Assembly: GCF_030272615.1 (NCBI RefSeq)
Contig: NC_081407.1
Span: 154,339,048 to 154,403,047 of the forward strand
From: Cryptomeria japonica
Lineage: Eukaryota > Streptophyta > Pinopsida > Cupressales > Cupressaceae
Direction of reading: 5' to 3'
Length of the DNA: 64,000 nucleotides
Shown in pieces: positions 1 through 12,293 of this stretch (within the stretch, counting starts at the first letter, position 1; every line of letters begins with the position of its first letter). The position numbers and the translations under genes are program-made. A model generated the notes under the pieces. The model saw nothing but the letters and a program-made list of their open reading frames with translations. It was not told where the DNA came from and did not search any database.

Positions 1-3000
1 GTCATATAGTGTCCTAAGGGGTCATACAAAACCATATGACCGCTTAGAACACCATATGACCCTTTACGACACCATATGGTGTCCTAAGGGGTCATATAAA
101 ACCATATGACCCCTTAGAATGCAAGAAGACCCATAACGACACGATATGGTGTCCTAAGGGGTCATATGGTGTCATGAGACACCATATGACCTCTTAGGAC
201 ACAATATGACCCCTAACAATATCTAAGGGGTCATATGGTGTCCTAAGAGGTTATATGATGTCCTAGGAATCTTTAGGACACAATATGACCCCTTGGCACA
301 CCATACAATCCCAAACGACACCATATGGTGTCCTAAGGGGTTGTAGGACACTATATGACCTGTTAGGACACAATATGACCCCTACCAACATCTAAGGGGT
401 CATATTGTGTCCTAAGGGGTCATAGGACACCATATGACCCCTAACGAGACAAAATGATGCCTAACGATACCTAAGGGGTCATATGGTGTTCTAAAGGGTC
501 ATAAGACACCATAACACCCCTTAGCACACCATACAACCCTCAATCACACCATATGGTGTCCTAAGGGATCATAGAACACCATATGACCCCTTAGGACACC
601 ATACAACACATAATAAAACCATATGGTGACCTAAGGGATCATAGGACACCATATGACCCCTTAGGAGACCATATGACCCATAAGAACATAAAAATGGTGT
701 CCTAAGGGGTCATAGAACACCATATGACCCCTTAGAACACCATACGACCCATAACGATACCATGTGGTGTCCTAAGGGGTCATAAGACACAAAATGACCC
801 CTTAGGACACAATATGACCCCTAACGACGTCATATAGTGTCCTAAGGGGTCATAGGACACCATATGACCCTTTAGGACACAATACGAGCCCTTAGGACAT
901 AAAATAAACCCTAATGACACCTAAGGGGTCATAGGACACCATACGACACATAACAACACCAAATGGTATACTAAGGGATCATATGATGTCCTCAGGTATC
1001 ATAGGACACCATATGACCCCTTAGGACACCATACGACCCATAGCACCATATAGTATCCAAAGCATATGGTGTCTTAAGGGGTCATACGACACCATATGAC
1101 CCATTAGGACACAATAAGACCCCTGATGACACCTAATGGGTCATATAGCGTCCTAAGGGTTCATAGGACACCATATGACCCCTTAAGACACCATACAACT
1201 CTTTGCGACACTATATGGTGTTCCAAAGGGTCATATGGTATCCTAAGGGGTCATATAATGTCCTAAGGGGTCATATGGTGTCCTAAGGGGTTATAGAACA
1301 CCATATGACCCCTTGGGACACCATAAGGCCCATAACGACACCATATGATGTCCTACAGGGTCATATGGTGTCCTAAAGGATCATGGGACACCATATGACC
1401 TCTTAGGACATAGTATGAGCCCTAACAAAACCTAATGGATCATATGGTGTCTTAGGGGTCATACGATGTCTTGTGATCCCTTACTACACAATATGACCCC
1501 TTAACACACCATACAAACCCCAACGACACCATATGGTGTCCTAAGGGGTCATAGGACACCATATGACCCATTCGGACACAATATGACCCCTAACAATACC
1601 TAAGGGGTCATATGGTGTTCTAAGGGGTTATAGGATACCATATGACCCCTTAACACACCATACGACCCCTAACGACACCATATGGTTTCCTAAAGGTTCA
1701 TAGAACACCATATGACCCCTTAGGACACCACAAGACTTATAACAACATCATATGGTGTCCTAAGGTGTCAGATGGTGTCCTAAAGGTTCATGAGACACCA
1801 TATGACCCTTTAGGACACCATACGATGCTTAATGACACCTTATGGTGTCCTAAGGGGTCATATGGTGTCCTAAGGGGTCATAGGACACCATATGAACCCT
1901 TAGGAGAGCATACAACCCATAACAACATAATATGGTATCTTAAGGGGTCATAGATCACCATATGACCCCTTAGAACACCACACGACCCATAACGACACCA
2001 TGTGGTGTCCTAAGGGGTCATAAGACACAATATGACCCCTTGGGACATAATATGACCCCTAATGACATCATATAGTGTCCTAAGGGGTCATAGGACACCA
2101 TATAACCCCATAGGACACAATAAGACCCCTTAGGACATAAAATAAACCCCAACGACACCTAAGGGGTCATAGGGCACCATATGACTCCTTAGCACAACAT
2201 ACAACCCCTAACGACACCATATGGTGTTCTAAGGGGTCATATGGTATCCTAAGGGGTCATAGAACACCATATGACCCCTTAGGAGACCATACGATGCATA
2301 ACGACACCAAATGGTGTCCTAAGGGGTCATAGGACACCATATGATCCCTTAGGAGAACATACGACCCATAGCACCATATAGTTTCCTAAGGGGTCATATG
2401 GTGTCCTAAGGGGTCATAGGACACCATATGACCCATTAGAACACAATATGACCCCTAACGACACCTAAGGGGTCATCAGACACCATATGACCCCTTAGGA
2501 CACCATATGACCCCTTACGACACCATATGGTTTCTTAAGGGGTCATATGGGATCCTAAGGGGTCATATAACACCATATGACCCCTTAGAACACAAGAAGA
2601 CCCATAACAACATGATATGGTGTCCTAAGGGGTCACATGGTGTCACGAGCCACCACATGACCCCTTAGGACACAATATGCCCCCTAACGATACCTAAATG
2701 GTCATATGGTGTCTGAAGGGGTTATATGATGTTATATGAAGGGGTCATAAGGTTTCCTAAGGGGTCCTAGGATACCATATGACCCCTTATGACACCATAC
2801 AATCCATGGTGACACTGTATGGTGTCCTAAGGGGTCATATGACACCATACATGACCCCTTAGGACACAATATGACCCCTAACAACACCTTAGGGGTCATA
2901 TGGTGTCCTCAGTGGTCATATGATATCTTATGACCCCTTAGCACACCATACAAAACCTAATGACACCATATGGTGTCTTAAGGGGTCATAGGATACCATA

Positions 3001-3104
3001 TAACCCCTTAAGACACCATACGACCCATAACAACACCATATAGTGTTTTAAGGAGTCATATGGTGTCCTAAGAGGCCATAGGACACCATATGACCCTTTA
3101 AGAC
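1..3104. repeat. Orientation-switching 20-bp minisatellite, block 1
   Basis: The whole stretch is built from a 20-bp word, GGGGTCATATGGTGTCCTAA, and its reverse complement TTAGGACACCATATGACCCC. Runs of one to several units on one strand alternate with runs on the other, so many short inverted repeats result. Units carry point changes, and small deletions are common. A recurring variant phrase reads ACAATATGACCCCTAACGAC. The spacing of that phrase is irregular (about 170-230 bp where checked), so I see no fixed higher-order period. Short ORFs here (for example around 1765-1953) are only translations of the repeat. The block begins before the window and ends at the LTR element inserted at 3105. 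Confidence 0.9.
3100..3104. other. Target-site duplication AAGAC (left copy)
   Basis: The 5 bases AAGAC lie directly before the TG that opens the left LTR. The same 5 bases occur at 8474-8478, directly after the CA that closes the right LTR. Dropping the element and one copy restores an ordinary satellite unit, so this is a clean insertion footprint. Confidence 0.9.
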
Positions 3105-5017
3105 TGTTACCCCAATTTATTTTTTCTTGTGCCTAAAGCCTCATAATCAGCTAAAAATAAGATATTGTTAATGTTTTAATGCTGAAGTTTTTATAGCCAA
3201 ACTCCATGTCGGCTGAGAGATTTTAATTGTTTTATTTTTGGCTTACCCATATACCCAAACAATTAAATATCAAGTCTTGTGTCTCCTATACAAAAATGAT
3301 TTTTGGGTTATGCTCTACTAGGCTCATTTATTTTATAGTTAAAATTTCATAAAAAAGGGAGCCCTCAGTAAAAAGTTATGTAGGATTTTCAATGGCAGCC
3401 CAAAAGAATAATTGTCATTGAACTTGAACCTTGAACCTTTTTGGTTCAAGCCCACAGGTTCAAGCACGCAGGTTCAAAAATTTCAAAGTTCAAATTTCGG
3501 GCTTTGTAATTTTTGTTCATTGAACTTGAACCATTGAACATTTTTGGTTCAAGTTCAAGGTTCAATGCGCAGGAAAATGGAAAGAAAGAAAAATCAATGC
3601 ATTATACTGTGGGTGCAGTTTGTGTTTTTGAACCATTTGCTTGAACCTCGCAGGTTCAAGGTTTAAGGTTCAAGGTTCAAGGTTCAAGGTTCAAGGTTCA
3701 AGGTTCAGGTTCAAGGTTCAAGGTTCAAGTGGTTCAAAAAGTTCAAAAGGTTCAAGGTTCAATTTCAAAGGTTCAAATTTAGAGTTCAAAGATTCATCAA
3801 ATGCAGGTTCAAAGTGTGTGACTTCAAAATTTCAACAAATTCAAAATCCAATAATATTGCCTCAGTAAAAATTTATTTATATCTGAGTACGAGTATATAA
3901 AAATTCTGAGATAAAAGATTTGAAGATTTTAAAAAAAAGTTATCACGAAGAGGATAAAACATAAAAGGAAAAAAAAAAAGATTAATTAATAATCTTTTCA
4001 AGATTCAGTTATGGAAGGAGATGACAATTATTTAAGGACTTCTTCTTCTTCTTAAGAACTTCTTCTTCTTCTTCTTCATTAATTAATAATCTTTTCAAGA
4101 TTCAGTTATGGAAGGTTCTTCTTCTTCTTCTTCTTCTTCTTCTCCTCCTCCTTCTGCTTCTCCTTCTCCTCCTTCTGCTTCTTCTTCTTCTTCTTCTTCT
4201 CCTCCTCCTCCTCCTCCTCCTCCTCCTTCTTCTTCTTCTTGTTGTTGGTGCAGGGGTGGGTGTGCTACAGAGAAAGGGAGAAATTTTCAAATTTCTGACT
4301 GTAAGAGGGGAAGTAGTTTTCATGAGTTATTATTTTTGTTTGTTGTAGGGGACTTGGGTTTGTGTATTCCAGATTGTATTGAGAAATAAAGAAATGCAGA
4401 TTTTGCCTGTGTGTAAACTTGTGCATTCTTTTGATTATAGATTCTTGGTGCTTTATACTCTTCTTAATACTCGCTCCATTATGGCGAACAAATAAATTGT
4501 TTTTTCAAATCTGTGCGTTTGAATGTGAATAGAAAATCTCTATTGGGATAAATATTCATTTATGCATCATTTGGTGCTTCCTCGATCATTTTACTTTCAG
4601 AAACTTGTGAATTAATTTAATGAGTGCATCTTTTGTTGATTTTGCATGGATGTTCTAATCCCCCTTGTCTTGTGAGACATGAGAGAGACTCGATTAGATC
4701 TGTGTATGTGGGAAGATCAAATAGATGGTCTGTGTGCTATTTATTTGTTTCTCTCTTTGTTATTTAAATTCTGAATCACATTCATGCCATGTTGATGGAT
4801 GAGTGTTAACGTGCCTTCGTGTCTTCTGGTTAAAGACATATTCAACATTTTAATTCATTTTAAATCTTGTAAAGAGGGAGCTGTACCTCTCAATTCAGAG
4901 GAAGATTATCAATTCAATGATAATCTATCCAACTATTGGTGCTCTTTGTCCTTTATCTTGGGCATTTGGAGTTAGCATGTGTATGTATTTGTTGAAGGAC
5001 AAATCTATTCACTAACA
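3105..5017 (+). repeat. Left LTR (1,913 bp)
   Basis: It matches 6788-8473 closely at both ends (3118-3857 against 6798-7564, and 4263-5017 against 7738-8473). The middle, 3858-4262, has no counterpart in the right LTR. That private segment holds (TTC)n and (CTC)n runs at about 4045-4240, which give meaningless Ser/Pro- or Arg-rich ORFs. At 3420-3780 it carries a 7-bp GGTTCAA minisatellite in both orientations. Confidence 0.85.
3655..3760 (+). repeat. GGTTCAA heptamer minisatellite in the left LTR
   Basis: About ten near-perfect GGTTCAA units stand head to tail, followed by looser GTTCAAAA variants. Reverse-complement units (TTGAACC) lie upstream at about 3420-3440 and 3520-3540, so the LTR RNA could fold on itself. 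The right LTR has an equivalent but shorter and rearranged tract at about 7338-7470. Confidence 0.85.
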
Positions 5018-5130
5018 GATTTTTGGCGACTCTGCTAGGGAAATCAGAATCAAAGATCAGTGCATTTTTTTTCCTCAGATTTTTAGATTTATCTCTATGT
5101 GTGCAGGATTGGCGACTCTGTTAAATCATC

Positions 5131-6695
5131 ATGCAAAATCAAAAGGTTGCAAAAATGGGGAAAAGAGCAAATCCCACCATCTTGGAAATTCTTGAGATGG
5201 ATGATAAAGTGTTGCATGACTTTTGGGATCGCTGCAAAGAAAGTATCACTAAAGTTCTAAAAACAAAGAAAAGTATGGAAGATGACCATGTATCTGCACT
5301 TTTATTGATGAGCCTATGCACTCGGTTTCACAAGTTGAAAGAGCTTAAAGAAAGAACAAATTTGTTGCAAGCACATGAAGAGAGAATATCACGACTTAAA
5401 GAGGAATTAAGAGTTGATGATGGAGATGATCTAGCTATTCCATTTTCTTTTTATTCTTGCAACTTTCCAATCTTGAGTGAGCAAGAAATCCAAGGAGTAA
5501 TGATTCAGCCTCATGAAGATTTAATATATGATCAAGACAACATTGGAGGACTTGTGAGCTTGAATGATAAAGTTTTGTTGAAATCTTTTTCCTCTCTAGA
5601 AGTAGAAAGTTTCAGTTTTGAAATTATTGAAAATCAACTTATCCCAGCAAGTTTTAAAGAAGAAAGTTTTCAGATCAACACACAACTAGAATATGCAGCC
5701 TTCGATTTGATAGAAGAAGATGGTAAGAATGATTCTTTGCAAGATTTTAATGAATCTATTCTAGAGTTATTTCACTTTGAAGATGCAATGATATTACTTG
5801 AAGATTTATCTAGTGAGGCTTGTGTTAGAAATAAAATAAAATCTTGCTCTGTTGATTATTTTTCTAAAAATGTGAAAGAAAAAGAAGCTTTTGAAAATAA
5901 TCTAGAGCAAGAAAGCAGCCAAGTTGTCAAAGTGTTGCAGTTTTCAGAATTTTTGGAGGTTTTGAAAGACATTTCTTTCTATGAAGAGGAAGTCATATGT
6001 CGGTTTTTGTCATCCATTGAAGGAGAAGACTCTGTTACAGTAATCTCAAGTATTGATGCACTTCATGCATTGGCTATGGATAGGGAGTTTTCAGAGTTGA
6101 TTGTAGTAAAAAAAGATAAAGTTTTTTTAGCTAGTGTAGATCCTATATGCTTGATGAAGTCTTTTTTTATCCCAAGCTAAGTATAAATGTTGAAAACCCT
6201 TTTAAGAGTGGTGATTTTAATAGTAAAAATTCTAAAGATGATGCAGTCATTCCTTCAGAAACCTCTGACTATTATTATTTGCAATCAAAAATAGAAAAAT
6301 GGTTGAATAGTACCATGCAGGCAGTTCAAGAAAATTCAGAAATTTATGATGAAAGGTGGTTTTTTGAAGATAAGCATATATATGGGTTTTTCTTGCACAT
6401 CATTAATATGAGAGTTAGCAGTGAAGCAGTCACTAGAAGGTCATTATTCTTAGCTACATTTCATGGTCACAATCCATTGCTGAGGAAAGGCTCATATTTT
6501 TCCCAGCCGGTTAACGTACAGTTTTGCATGAGCAACCTAGAGTTTGCCTATGGTAAAGGGATTTCCCACCCATGTACATACTTGCAAATAAATTTTTGGT
6601 TTGCCGTAGGATTTAATGGTTTTCGCTTGTCAGTTTTCAGTTCTTGCCATGTTCCCCTCTCTGCAAGCAACTCCCCATGGTCTATTTCTCCTTGA
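5131..6695 (+). pseudogene. Unknown element-encoded protein, frameshifted
   Basis: I do not recognise this protein family. An ATG at 5131 opens a 349-codon frame ending at 6180. A second frame overlapping from 6147 runs on to 6695 with the same acidic, Ser/Phe/Lys-rich style, so the two were probably one frame of about 500 codons that slipped near the T-run at 6161-6168. The N-terminal third (about residues 20-100) is charged and helical-looking. The rest is Glu/Asp/Ser-rich with repeated FSSxE-like and LEDL-like patterns. There is no zinc knuckle, DSG protease motif or YxDD motif. It fills nearly the whole interior between the two LTRs, which suggests a Gag-like or passenger protein. The second half after about 6600 is probably non-coding. 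Confidence 0.55.
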
Positions 6696-6787
6696 CTCTA
6701 TTGCCCAATGGATGATACGCATTGATCTCCTAGAGACATTCTGGATTCTCCTAGTCCTTTACAGTCCTAGTCCCCAATCAGAGCCAA

Positions 6788-8473
6788 TGTTACCCCTATA
6801 TTTTTTTTTCTTGTGCCTAAAGCCTCATAATCAGCTAAAAATAAGATATTGTTAATGTTTTAACGCTGAAGTGTTTATAGCCAAACTCCATGTCGACTGA
6901 AAGATTTTAATTATTTTATTTTTGGCTTACCCATATACCCAAACAATTAAATATCAAGTCTTGTGTCTCCTATACAAAAAAAATTTCTGGGTTATGCTCT
7001 ATGAGGCTCATTAATTCTACAATTAAAATTCCATAAAAAATGGATCCCTTAGTAAAACGTTATGCAGGTTTTTCTATGGCAGCCCAAAAGAACAATTGTC
7101 ATTGAACTTGAACCTTGAACCTTTTTGGTTCAAGCCCGCAGGTTCAAGCGTGCAGGTTCAAAAAGTTCAAAGTTCAAATTTCGGGCTTTGTAATTTTTGT
7201 TCATTGAACTTGAACCATTGAATCTTTTTGGTTTAGGTTCAAGGTTCAACGCGCAAGAAAATGGAAAGAAAGAAAAATCAATGCATTATACTGTGGGTGC
7301 AGTTTGTGTTTTTGAACCATTTACTTGAACCTCGTAGGTTCAAAGTTTAGGTTCAAGGTTCAGGTTCAAGGTTCAAGGTTCAAGGTTCAAGGTTCAAAAG
7401 GTTCAAGTGGTTCAAAAATTTCAAAAGGTTCAAGTGGTTCAAAAAGTTCAAAAGGTTCAAGGTTCGATTTCAGAGGTTCAAATTCAGAGTTCAAAGATTC
7501 ATCAGATGCAGGTTCAAAGTGTGTGACTTCAAAATTTCAACAAATTCAAAATCCAATAATATTGGCATGTTTAATGTTTGTAAATTTCAATGTAATCTGT
7601 AACGATGATTTTTCTAAGACAAAAAAAATAGTCTCAGTGCAGGGAGCATAACTATAAATTTAATCGTTAGATCGTGCTGAACTTTTAACATGTTTTGGAA
7701 AACCTAGTTTTCTAAATTCTCACTGGAGCGATCGGAGAAATTTTCAAATTTTTGACTGTAAGAGGGGAAGTAGTTTTCATGAGTTATTATTTTTGTTTGT
7801 TGTAGGGGACTTGGGTTTGTGTATTCTAGATTGTATTGAGAAATAAAGAAATGTAGATTTTGCCTGTGTGTAAACTTGTGCGTTCTTTTGATTATAGATT
7901 CTTGGTGCTTTATAATCTTCTTAATACTCGCTCCATTATGGTGAACAGATAATTTGTATTTTCAAATATGTGGGTTTGAATGTGAATAGAAATCTCTGTT
8001 GGGATAAATATTCATTTATGCAGCATTTGGTGCTTCCTCGGTCATTTCACTTTCAAAAATTTGTGATTTAATTTAATGAGTGGGTCTTTTGTTGATTTTG
8101 CACGGATGTTCTGATCCCCCTTGTCCTGTGAGACATGAGAGAGAATCGATCAGATATGTATATGTGGGAAGATCAAATAGATGGTTTGTGTGCTATTTAT
8201 TTGTTTCTCTCTTTGTTATTTAAATTCTGAATCACATTCATGCCATGTTGATGGATGAGTGTTAACGTGTCTTCGTGTCTTCTAGTTAAAGACATATTCA
8301 GCATTTTAATTCATTGTAAATCTTGTAAAGAGGGAGATGTACCTCTCAATTCAAAGGAAGATTATCAATTCAATGATAATCTATCCAACTGTTGGTGCTC
8401 TTTGTCCTTTATCCCAGGAATTTGGAGTTAACATGTGTATGTATTTGTTGAAGGACAAATTTGTTCACTAACA
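6788..8473 (+). repeat. Right LTR (1,686 bp)
   Basis: It opens TGTTACCCC and closes ACTAACA, like the left LTR. A private segment at about 7565-7737 replaces the microsatellite-bearing segment of the left copy. The GGTTCAA tract spans about 7338-7470. After 8473 the satellite resumes with the AAGAC duplication. Confidence 0.85.
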
Positions 8474-8610
8474 AAGACACAATATGAACCCTTAGCACAC
8501 CATATGACCCCTAACAACATTAAATGGTGTCCTAAGGGTTCATAGGACACCATATGACTCATTAGGACACAATATGACCCCTAACGAAACCTAATGGGTC
8601 ATATAGTAAA
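8474..8610. repeat. Orientation-switching minisatellite, block 2
   Basis: This is the continuation of block 1 beyond the inserted element, with the same 20-bp word and its complement. It ends at about 8610, where GA-rich sequence takes over. Confidence 0.85.
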
Positions 8611-9640
8611 GTTAGAGGTAAGGATAGGTATGATAGAGAGATGAGATTTGGGGAAGAGAGAATTAGAGAGAGTTGGGGGTAATTAGGTGTTGGGAGGAGA
8701 GGGGGGATGGGAAAGTATCAACAAAGGGAGAGAGGGAGAGATGAGGAGAGAGGTTCAAAGAGAGAGATCTAGAGAGAAGGTAATTGGGGGAAGCGGAGGG
8801 GGGTGAGAGAGGGAGGGAGTATCAACAAAGGAAGAGGGGGGGAGATGGGAAGAGAGCCCCCTGATTACCCTCTCTCTAGTCCATCTGTTTGTTAATACTT
8901 CCCTCTTCCCCTCTAATCCTGCTAATTATCCTCTCTCTATCACTCTCTTCACCTCTCTCCACATCTCTCCCTCTCTCCTTTTGTTGATACTTACTCTTCT
9001 TCCTCTCTTCTTATCTAATAATTACACCCAATTCTCTCACACATTATTTCTTTCCCTCAATTACCCTCGATCACCTCTCTCCTCCTATGGGTTTATAGAT
9101 ACTTCCCTCTCCCCGTCTCCCCACCCCTTAATTACTCTTTGTCTCTCTTCACCTCTGTTCCCATCTCTCTTCTCTCTTTGTTGATACTTTCCTCTCTCCC
9201 CCTCTCCTCCTACCCCCTAATAATCTCAAACTCTCCCTCTCATTCTCTCTTCACCCCAATTACCCCCTCCCTCTCTCTCTTCGCCTTCCACCTAATTACC
9301 TATAGCTCTCTCTCTTACACTCTCTCTTCCCTCCAAATAATCTCTCCTTCTCACCTCTCTCCCCCTCTCCTTGTCCCCGCTAAATTTTGTTGCTAGAGAT
9401 GAGAAGGAAATGCAGAGAGACTAGTCTAGATCTTAGGGAAGAGAGAGTGACATAGAGGAGGAAATTATGAAGAGGTAGAAATATAAGCACCCTATAGAGC
9501 TTGAGAGATTGAATGAGGTATTCATTGATAGTTAGAGATATAGGTCTAGAGAGGGATGTATAAATATGAACAAAAGAGAGGGACGAAGAAACAAATAGGT
9601 GGAGTGATAGGTTTAGGAGAGAGAGGTGGAGATAGCAACA
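8611..9640. repeat. Alternating purine and pyrimidine tracts
   Basis: 8611-8860 is almost pure purine (GAGAGG-type), 8865-9385 almost pure pyrimidine (CTCTCCC-type), and 9390-9620 again purine-rich. Phrases mirror one another; for example TATCAACAAAGG in the purine part answers to TTGTTGATACT in the pyrimidine part, so the blocks are imperfect inverted repeats. The ORFs seen here are low-complexity artefacts and no gene is evident. Confidence 0.8.
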
Positions 9641-9980
9641 AACATAGATAACATGGTTTATCACAATTTATCGAACACAATAAAATTCATAAATTTTCTA
9701 TAATTAATTAATTACTTATTTAGTTTATTTTGTGATGATTCTAACAAAACTTCATGCAATAGGGAAATCATATGAAAAAGTCATGAGTTTTTTATGTTTT
9801 AAAAATAAAGGATGAATTTAAATGAATTATAATTATTTTTTAAAACAAATAATTGAAAATCTACCTATTCCATATCATAGAGCTCTTAATTACCTTTGCA
9901 ACGCCTATAAAAAATCAAAATTTTGATGTAAAACGCAAAAGTTATGCCCAATTTACTAAAATATATATTCTTATTTTTTC
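9641..9980. other. AT-rich spacer
   Basis: This AT-rich DNA has no ORF, repeat unit or motif that I can identify. It lies between the purine tract and the left arm of the long inverted repeat. Confidence 0.5.
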
Positions 9981-10878
9981 AAAAATGGATATCCGATTTT
10001 AAAACATAAATTTTTCCCTCCATCTTTTGGTTCGGGTTTGCTTTGGGATTTGGCTTGCAAGTGACAAGCTTAGAAAGTCAACTGAAAAAACGTGTTTTTC
10101 AGTATTCCTTGATTTTCCAAACTTTACACTGATGGTTGACGACTTTTTTAATAGCCAAAATTGATAAAACGAAAAGGATTTATTAAGGACGTTCTCAACT
10201 TTCCAACAATATAAGGTTTGTCTTATTTTGACTTTAAAATATAATTATTATTTATTTTCTAATTGAATTCTGACAAAAGTCCTGATTGATAGACTAATTG
10301 AAAAATACTCATAACTTTCAAACCACATAACATTTTTTGAATCTGAAATATGCGTCACATCCTATGCCTCATCTACTATAGGGAAAAAAATTTTAAAAAA
10401 AAAATTCATAGGGTTTTGACCAAGTTAAGGTGGTTAGACATAGGAGTTTCTGAATTTCTGAAAAGCTGTAGTAAAAAATTCATAAATAATTATTCACTTT
10501 ATAAAAAATTATAAAAAAAAAAATGTCACATCCGGACATGTGTCTAATACTTATATTATAAATCTTATAAAAAAAATTTATGGTTTGATTGTGATTAGGG
10601 TGGTCAGACATACACCTACTTCTTATCTTTTTCCTGAAATTTTTGTACCACTGCATTGAAATTTGAAATTTTCATCAAATAGGATTTATTTTTTTCAAAA
10701 AACAACTAGTAGCTTAGAAACTACATTCAATTTTCTATAGATTCTCTTCTTACATATTTTAAAAATAATGTTCATAACTTATTCAATTTTTCATGTCAAG
10801 TTGCATAACTCTGATTTTTTGAAATTTTATTGCCACTTAAGGGCTTGTTTTGGCACACCATGATCCTGCACATACCCT
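9981..10878 (+). repeat. Long inverted repeat, left arm
   Basis: This arm of about 0.9 kb reads as the reverse complement of 12294-13192. Matching landmarks include the TTCGGGTTTGCTTTGGG region near 10030 against its complement near 13130, and CACACCATGATCCTGCACAT near 10855 against its complement near 12302. By eye the arms agree at roughly nine bases in ten, with short indels. No coding capacity is visible. Confidence 0.9.
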
Positions 10879-12293
10879 AGTTTTGATTTCATGATGTGTT
10901 TGTGCTCCAAGAAGTAGATACGCCTTGCTATTGAGGAATGCATTGTTTTACTCCAACAGGTTGATAAGCCCAACTATGGAGGATTCTTATAGATATGGTT
11001 GGGCAATGGATAGTGTTATGTTTTCTCTTTTGATTGATTATGACGCTCTTGGTTGCTTATGCTATTGGCTTATGGCTTAGGTATATTGGTTAGATTGCAT
11101 ACACTCAAGATGTTATTTATTGTGTATACCCTAAGGTCTTAGAACATGGTTAGGGGGAGTGGGATTTCATTTGATGACCGAGAACTTGAGAGATAGGATA
11201 CTAAGAAGTTCCTAGTAAGGATTCTTAGAGTCTAGACCACCAGGGCACATTGGAAGGTTTCTTTGATTAAATAAGTGATAACATTAATAATTAATTAGAT
11301 GGTTTGGGTATTTAGGAGTCAACTAAATAATATAACAATTTGATTTGGGCCCCAACGCTTAATCCTGAGGAGGATTTTTTAGGATAAGCTTGGGAAGATT
11401 GTGAAGATGGTAAGTCAATCTCCCTTGATTCTCTCATAGGTTGAGATGGCTCCACATGTCTATTAGGGTTTGGTATTATCCCTTCTTCATGAGGATAGCA
11501 TGTAGAGACATTACTATTAGGGTATGGTACTATTCCCTTCTATGTGAGCATAGCATGTGATGTCACTCCACTCCTACATGTGACCTTGGTCCTTGTTCCT
11601 TAAGCCTTGATTGTTGGTATGCCTTTGGGATTTTCTATGTTTCATTTTTATCCTTGTGGTATGATTTGGCTTATTTATTATGTGGTTCTTCATTGTTGTG
11701 GTTCTTGAGTTGTTGTGGTCTCCTTGGTAGATAGGTTCTAGCCTAAGTCTAGAGCGTGTGTGGTACCTTGTGTTATCTCCTAGCATGGGGGGTGGTTCCT
11801 TTGGTTCCACATGGTCAGGTGGTTTGGTGGATTTTAACATTGAGATGTTATTCATTGGATTCTCTTGTGTGTGGATGTGGATTTGTATTTATTTAGCTTA
11901 TGGATGGATTCTTGTAGCAGATTGATGTATCATTCTTCATATGGCTCATGTATGGTAGAACTTATGAGGTCATTGTACTTGTAGTTGAGAGCTATGCTCC
12001 TTGATGTAAATGGATAATGTATATGTAATGATAGTGGATGTACTAGATAATATATATGTCTCTTGTAAGAGAAAATGATCTTGTATCACATTGTATGTTG
12101 AATATTGTTCCTTTATCAAAATATTGTAATTGGAAACTAATGGAGAGTATTTGATATTATGTGGATGTTTGTGGTGTTAAAGAAAAGAAATAGAAATGTA
12201 TAGATAATGTTAGTAATGAATCATAGATGGCATGACGATAAATAAAAAATGGGAATTAGGAAAATTTGGTATTGGTGCTTTAAATGACCTTTA
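10879..12293. other. Spacer between the inverted-repeat arms
   Basis: This is a 1.4-kb loop with no convincing gene. It contains an approximate 52-bp tandem duplication (11459-11511 and 11512-11565, sharing TATTAGGG, GGTA and ATAGCATGT). A short minus-strand ORF at 11574-11855 is basic and low-complexity, and I do not consider it real. Whether the loop is the interior of a DNA transposon or a separate LTR fragment cannot be settled by reading alone. Confidence 0.5.

Larger units (their letters stand above)
3105..8473 (+). mobile_element. Non-autonomous LTR retrotransposon nested in the minisatellite
   Basis: Two direct repeats (3105-5017 and 6788-8473) start TGTTACCCC, end CTAACA, and enclose about 1.77 kb. 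A perfect AAGAC duplication flanks the pair. The sequence just inside the left LTR (TTTTTGGCGACTCTGCTAGG, about 5020-5039) resembles a tRNA primer-binding site of the kind used by plant Ty3/gypsy elements. No convincing polypurine tract precedes the right LTR. The interior codes for one unfamiliar protein (5131-6695, frameshifted) and has no protease, reverse transcriptase or integrase, so the element must have been mobilised by others. Its class is uncertain. Plus orientation is taken from the primer site and the ORF. Confidence 0.85.

Noticed and set aside
1765-1953. ORF reading SYGVLRGH-type repeats
   Set aside because: It is only the 20-bp satellite word translated; neighbouring satellite copies are not open.
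1-3104. CRISPR-like array
   Set aside because: Repeats alternate orientation, there are no uniform unique spacers, and the context is plant nuclear DNA.
4102-4389. Ser/Pro-rich and Arg-rich ORFs in the left LTR
   Set aside because: They are translations of (TTC)n and (CTC)n runs; the right LTR lacks the segment.
8981-9396. Leu/Ser-rich ORFs in the pyrimidine tract
   Set aside because: Low-complexity CTCTCC sequence; no codon pattern and no neighbours.
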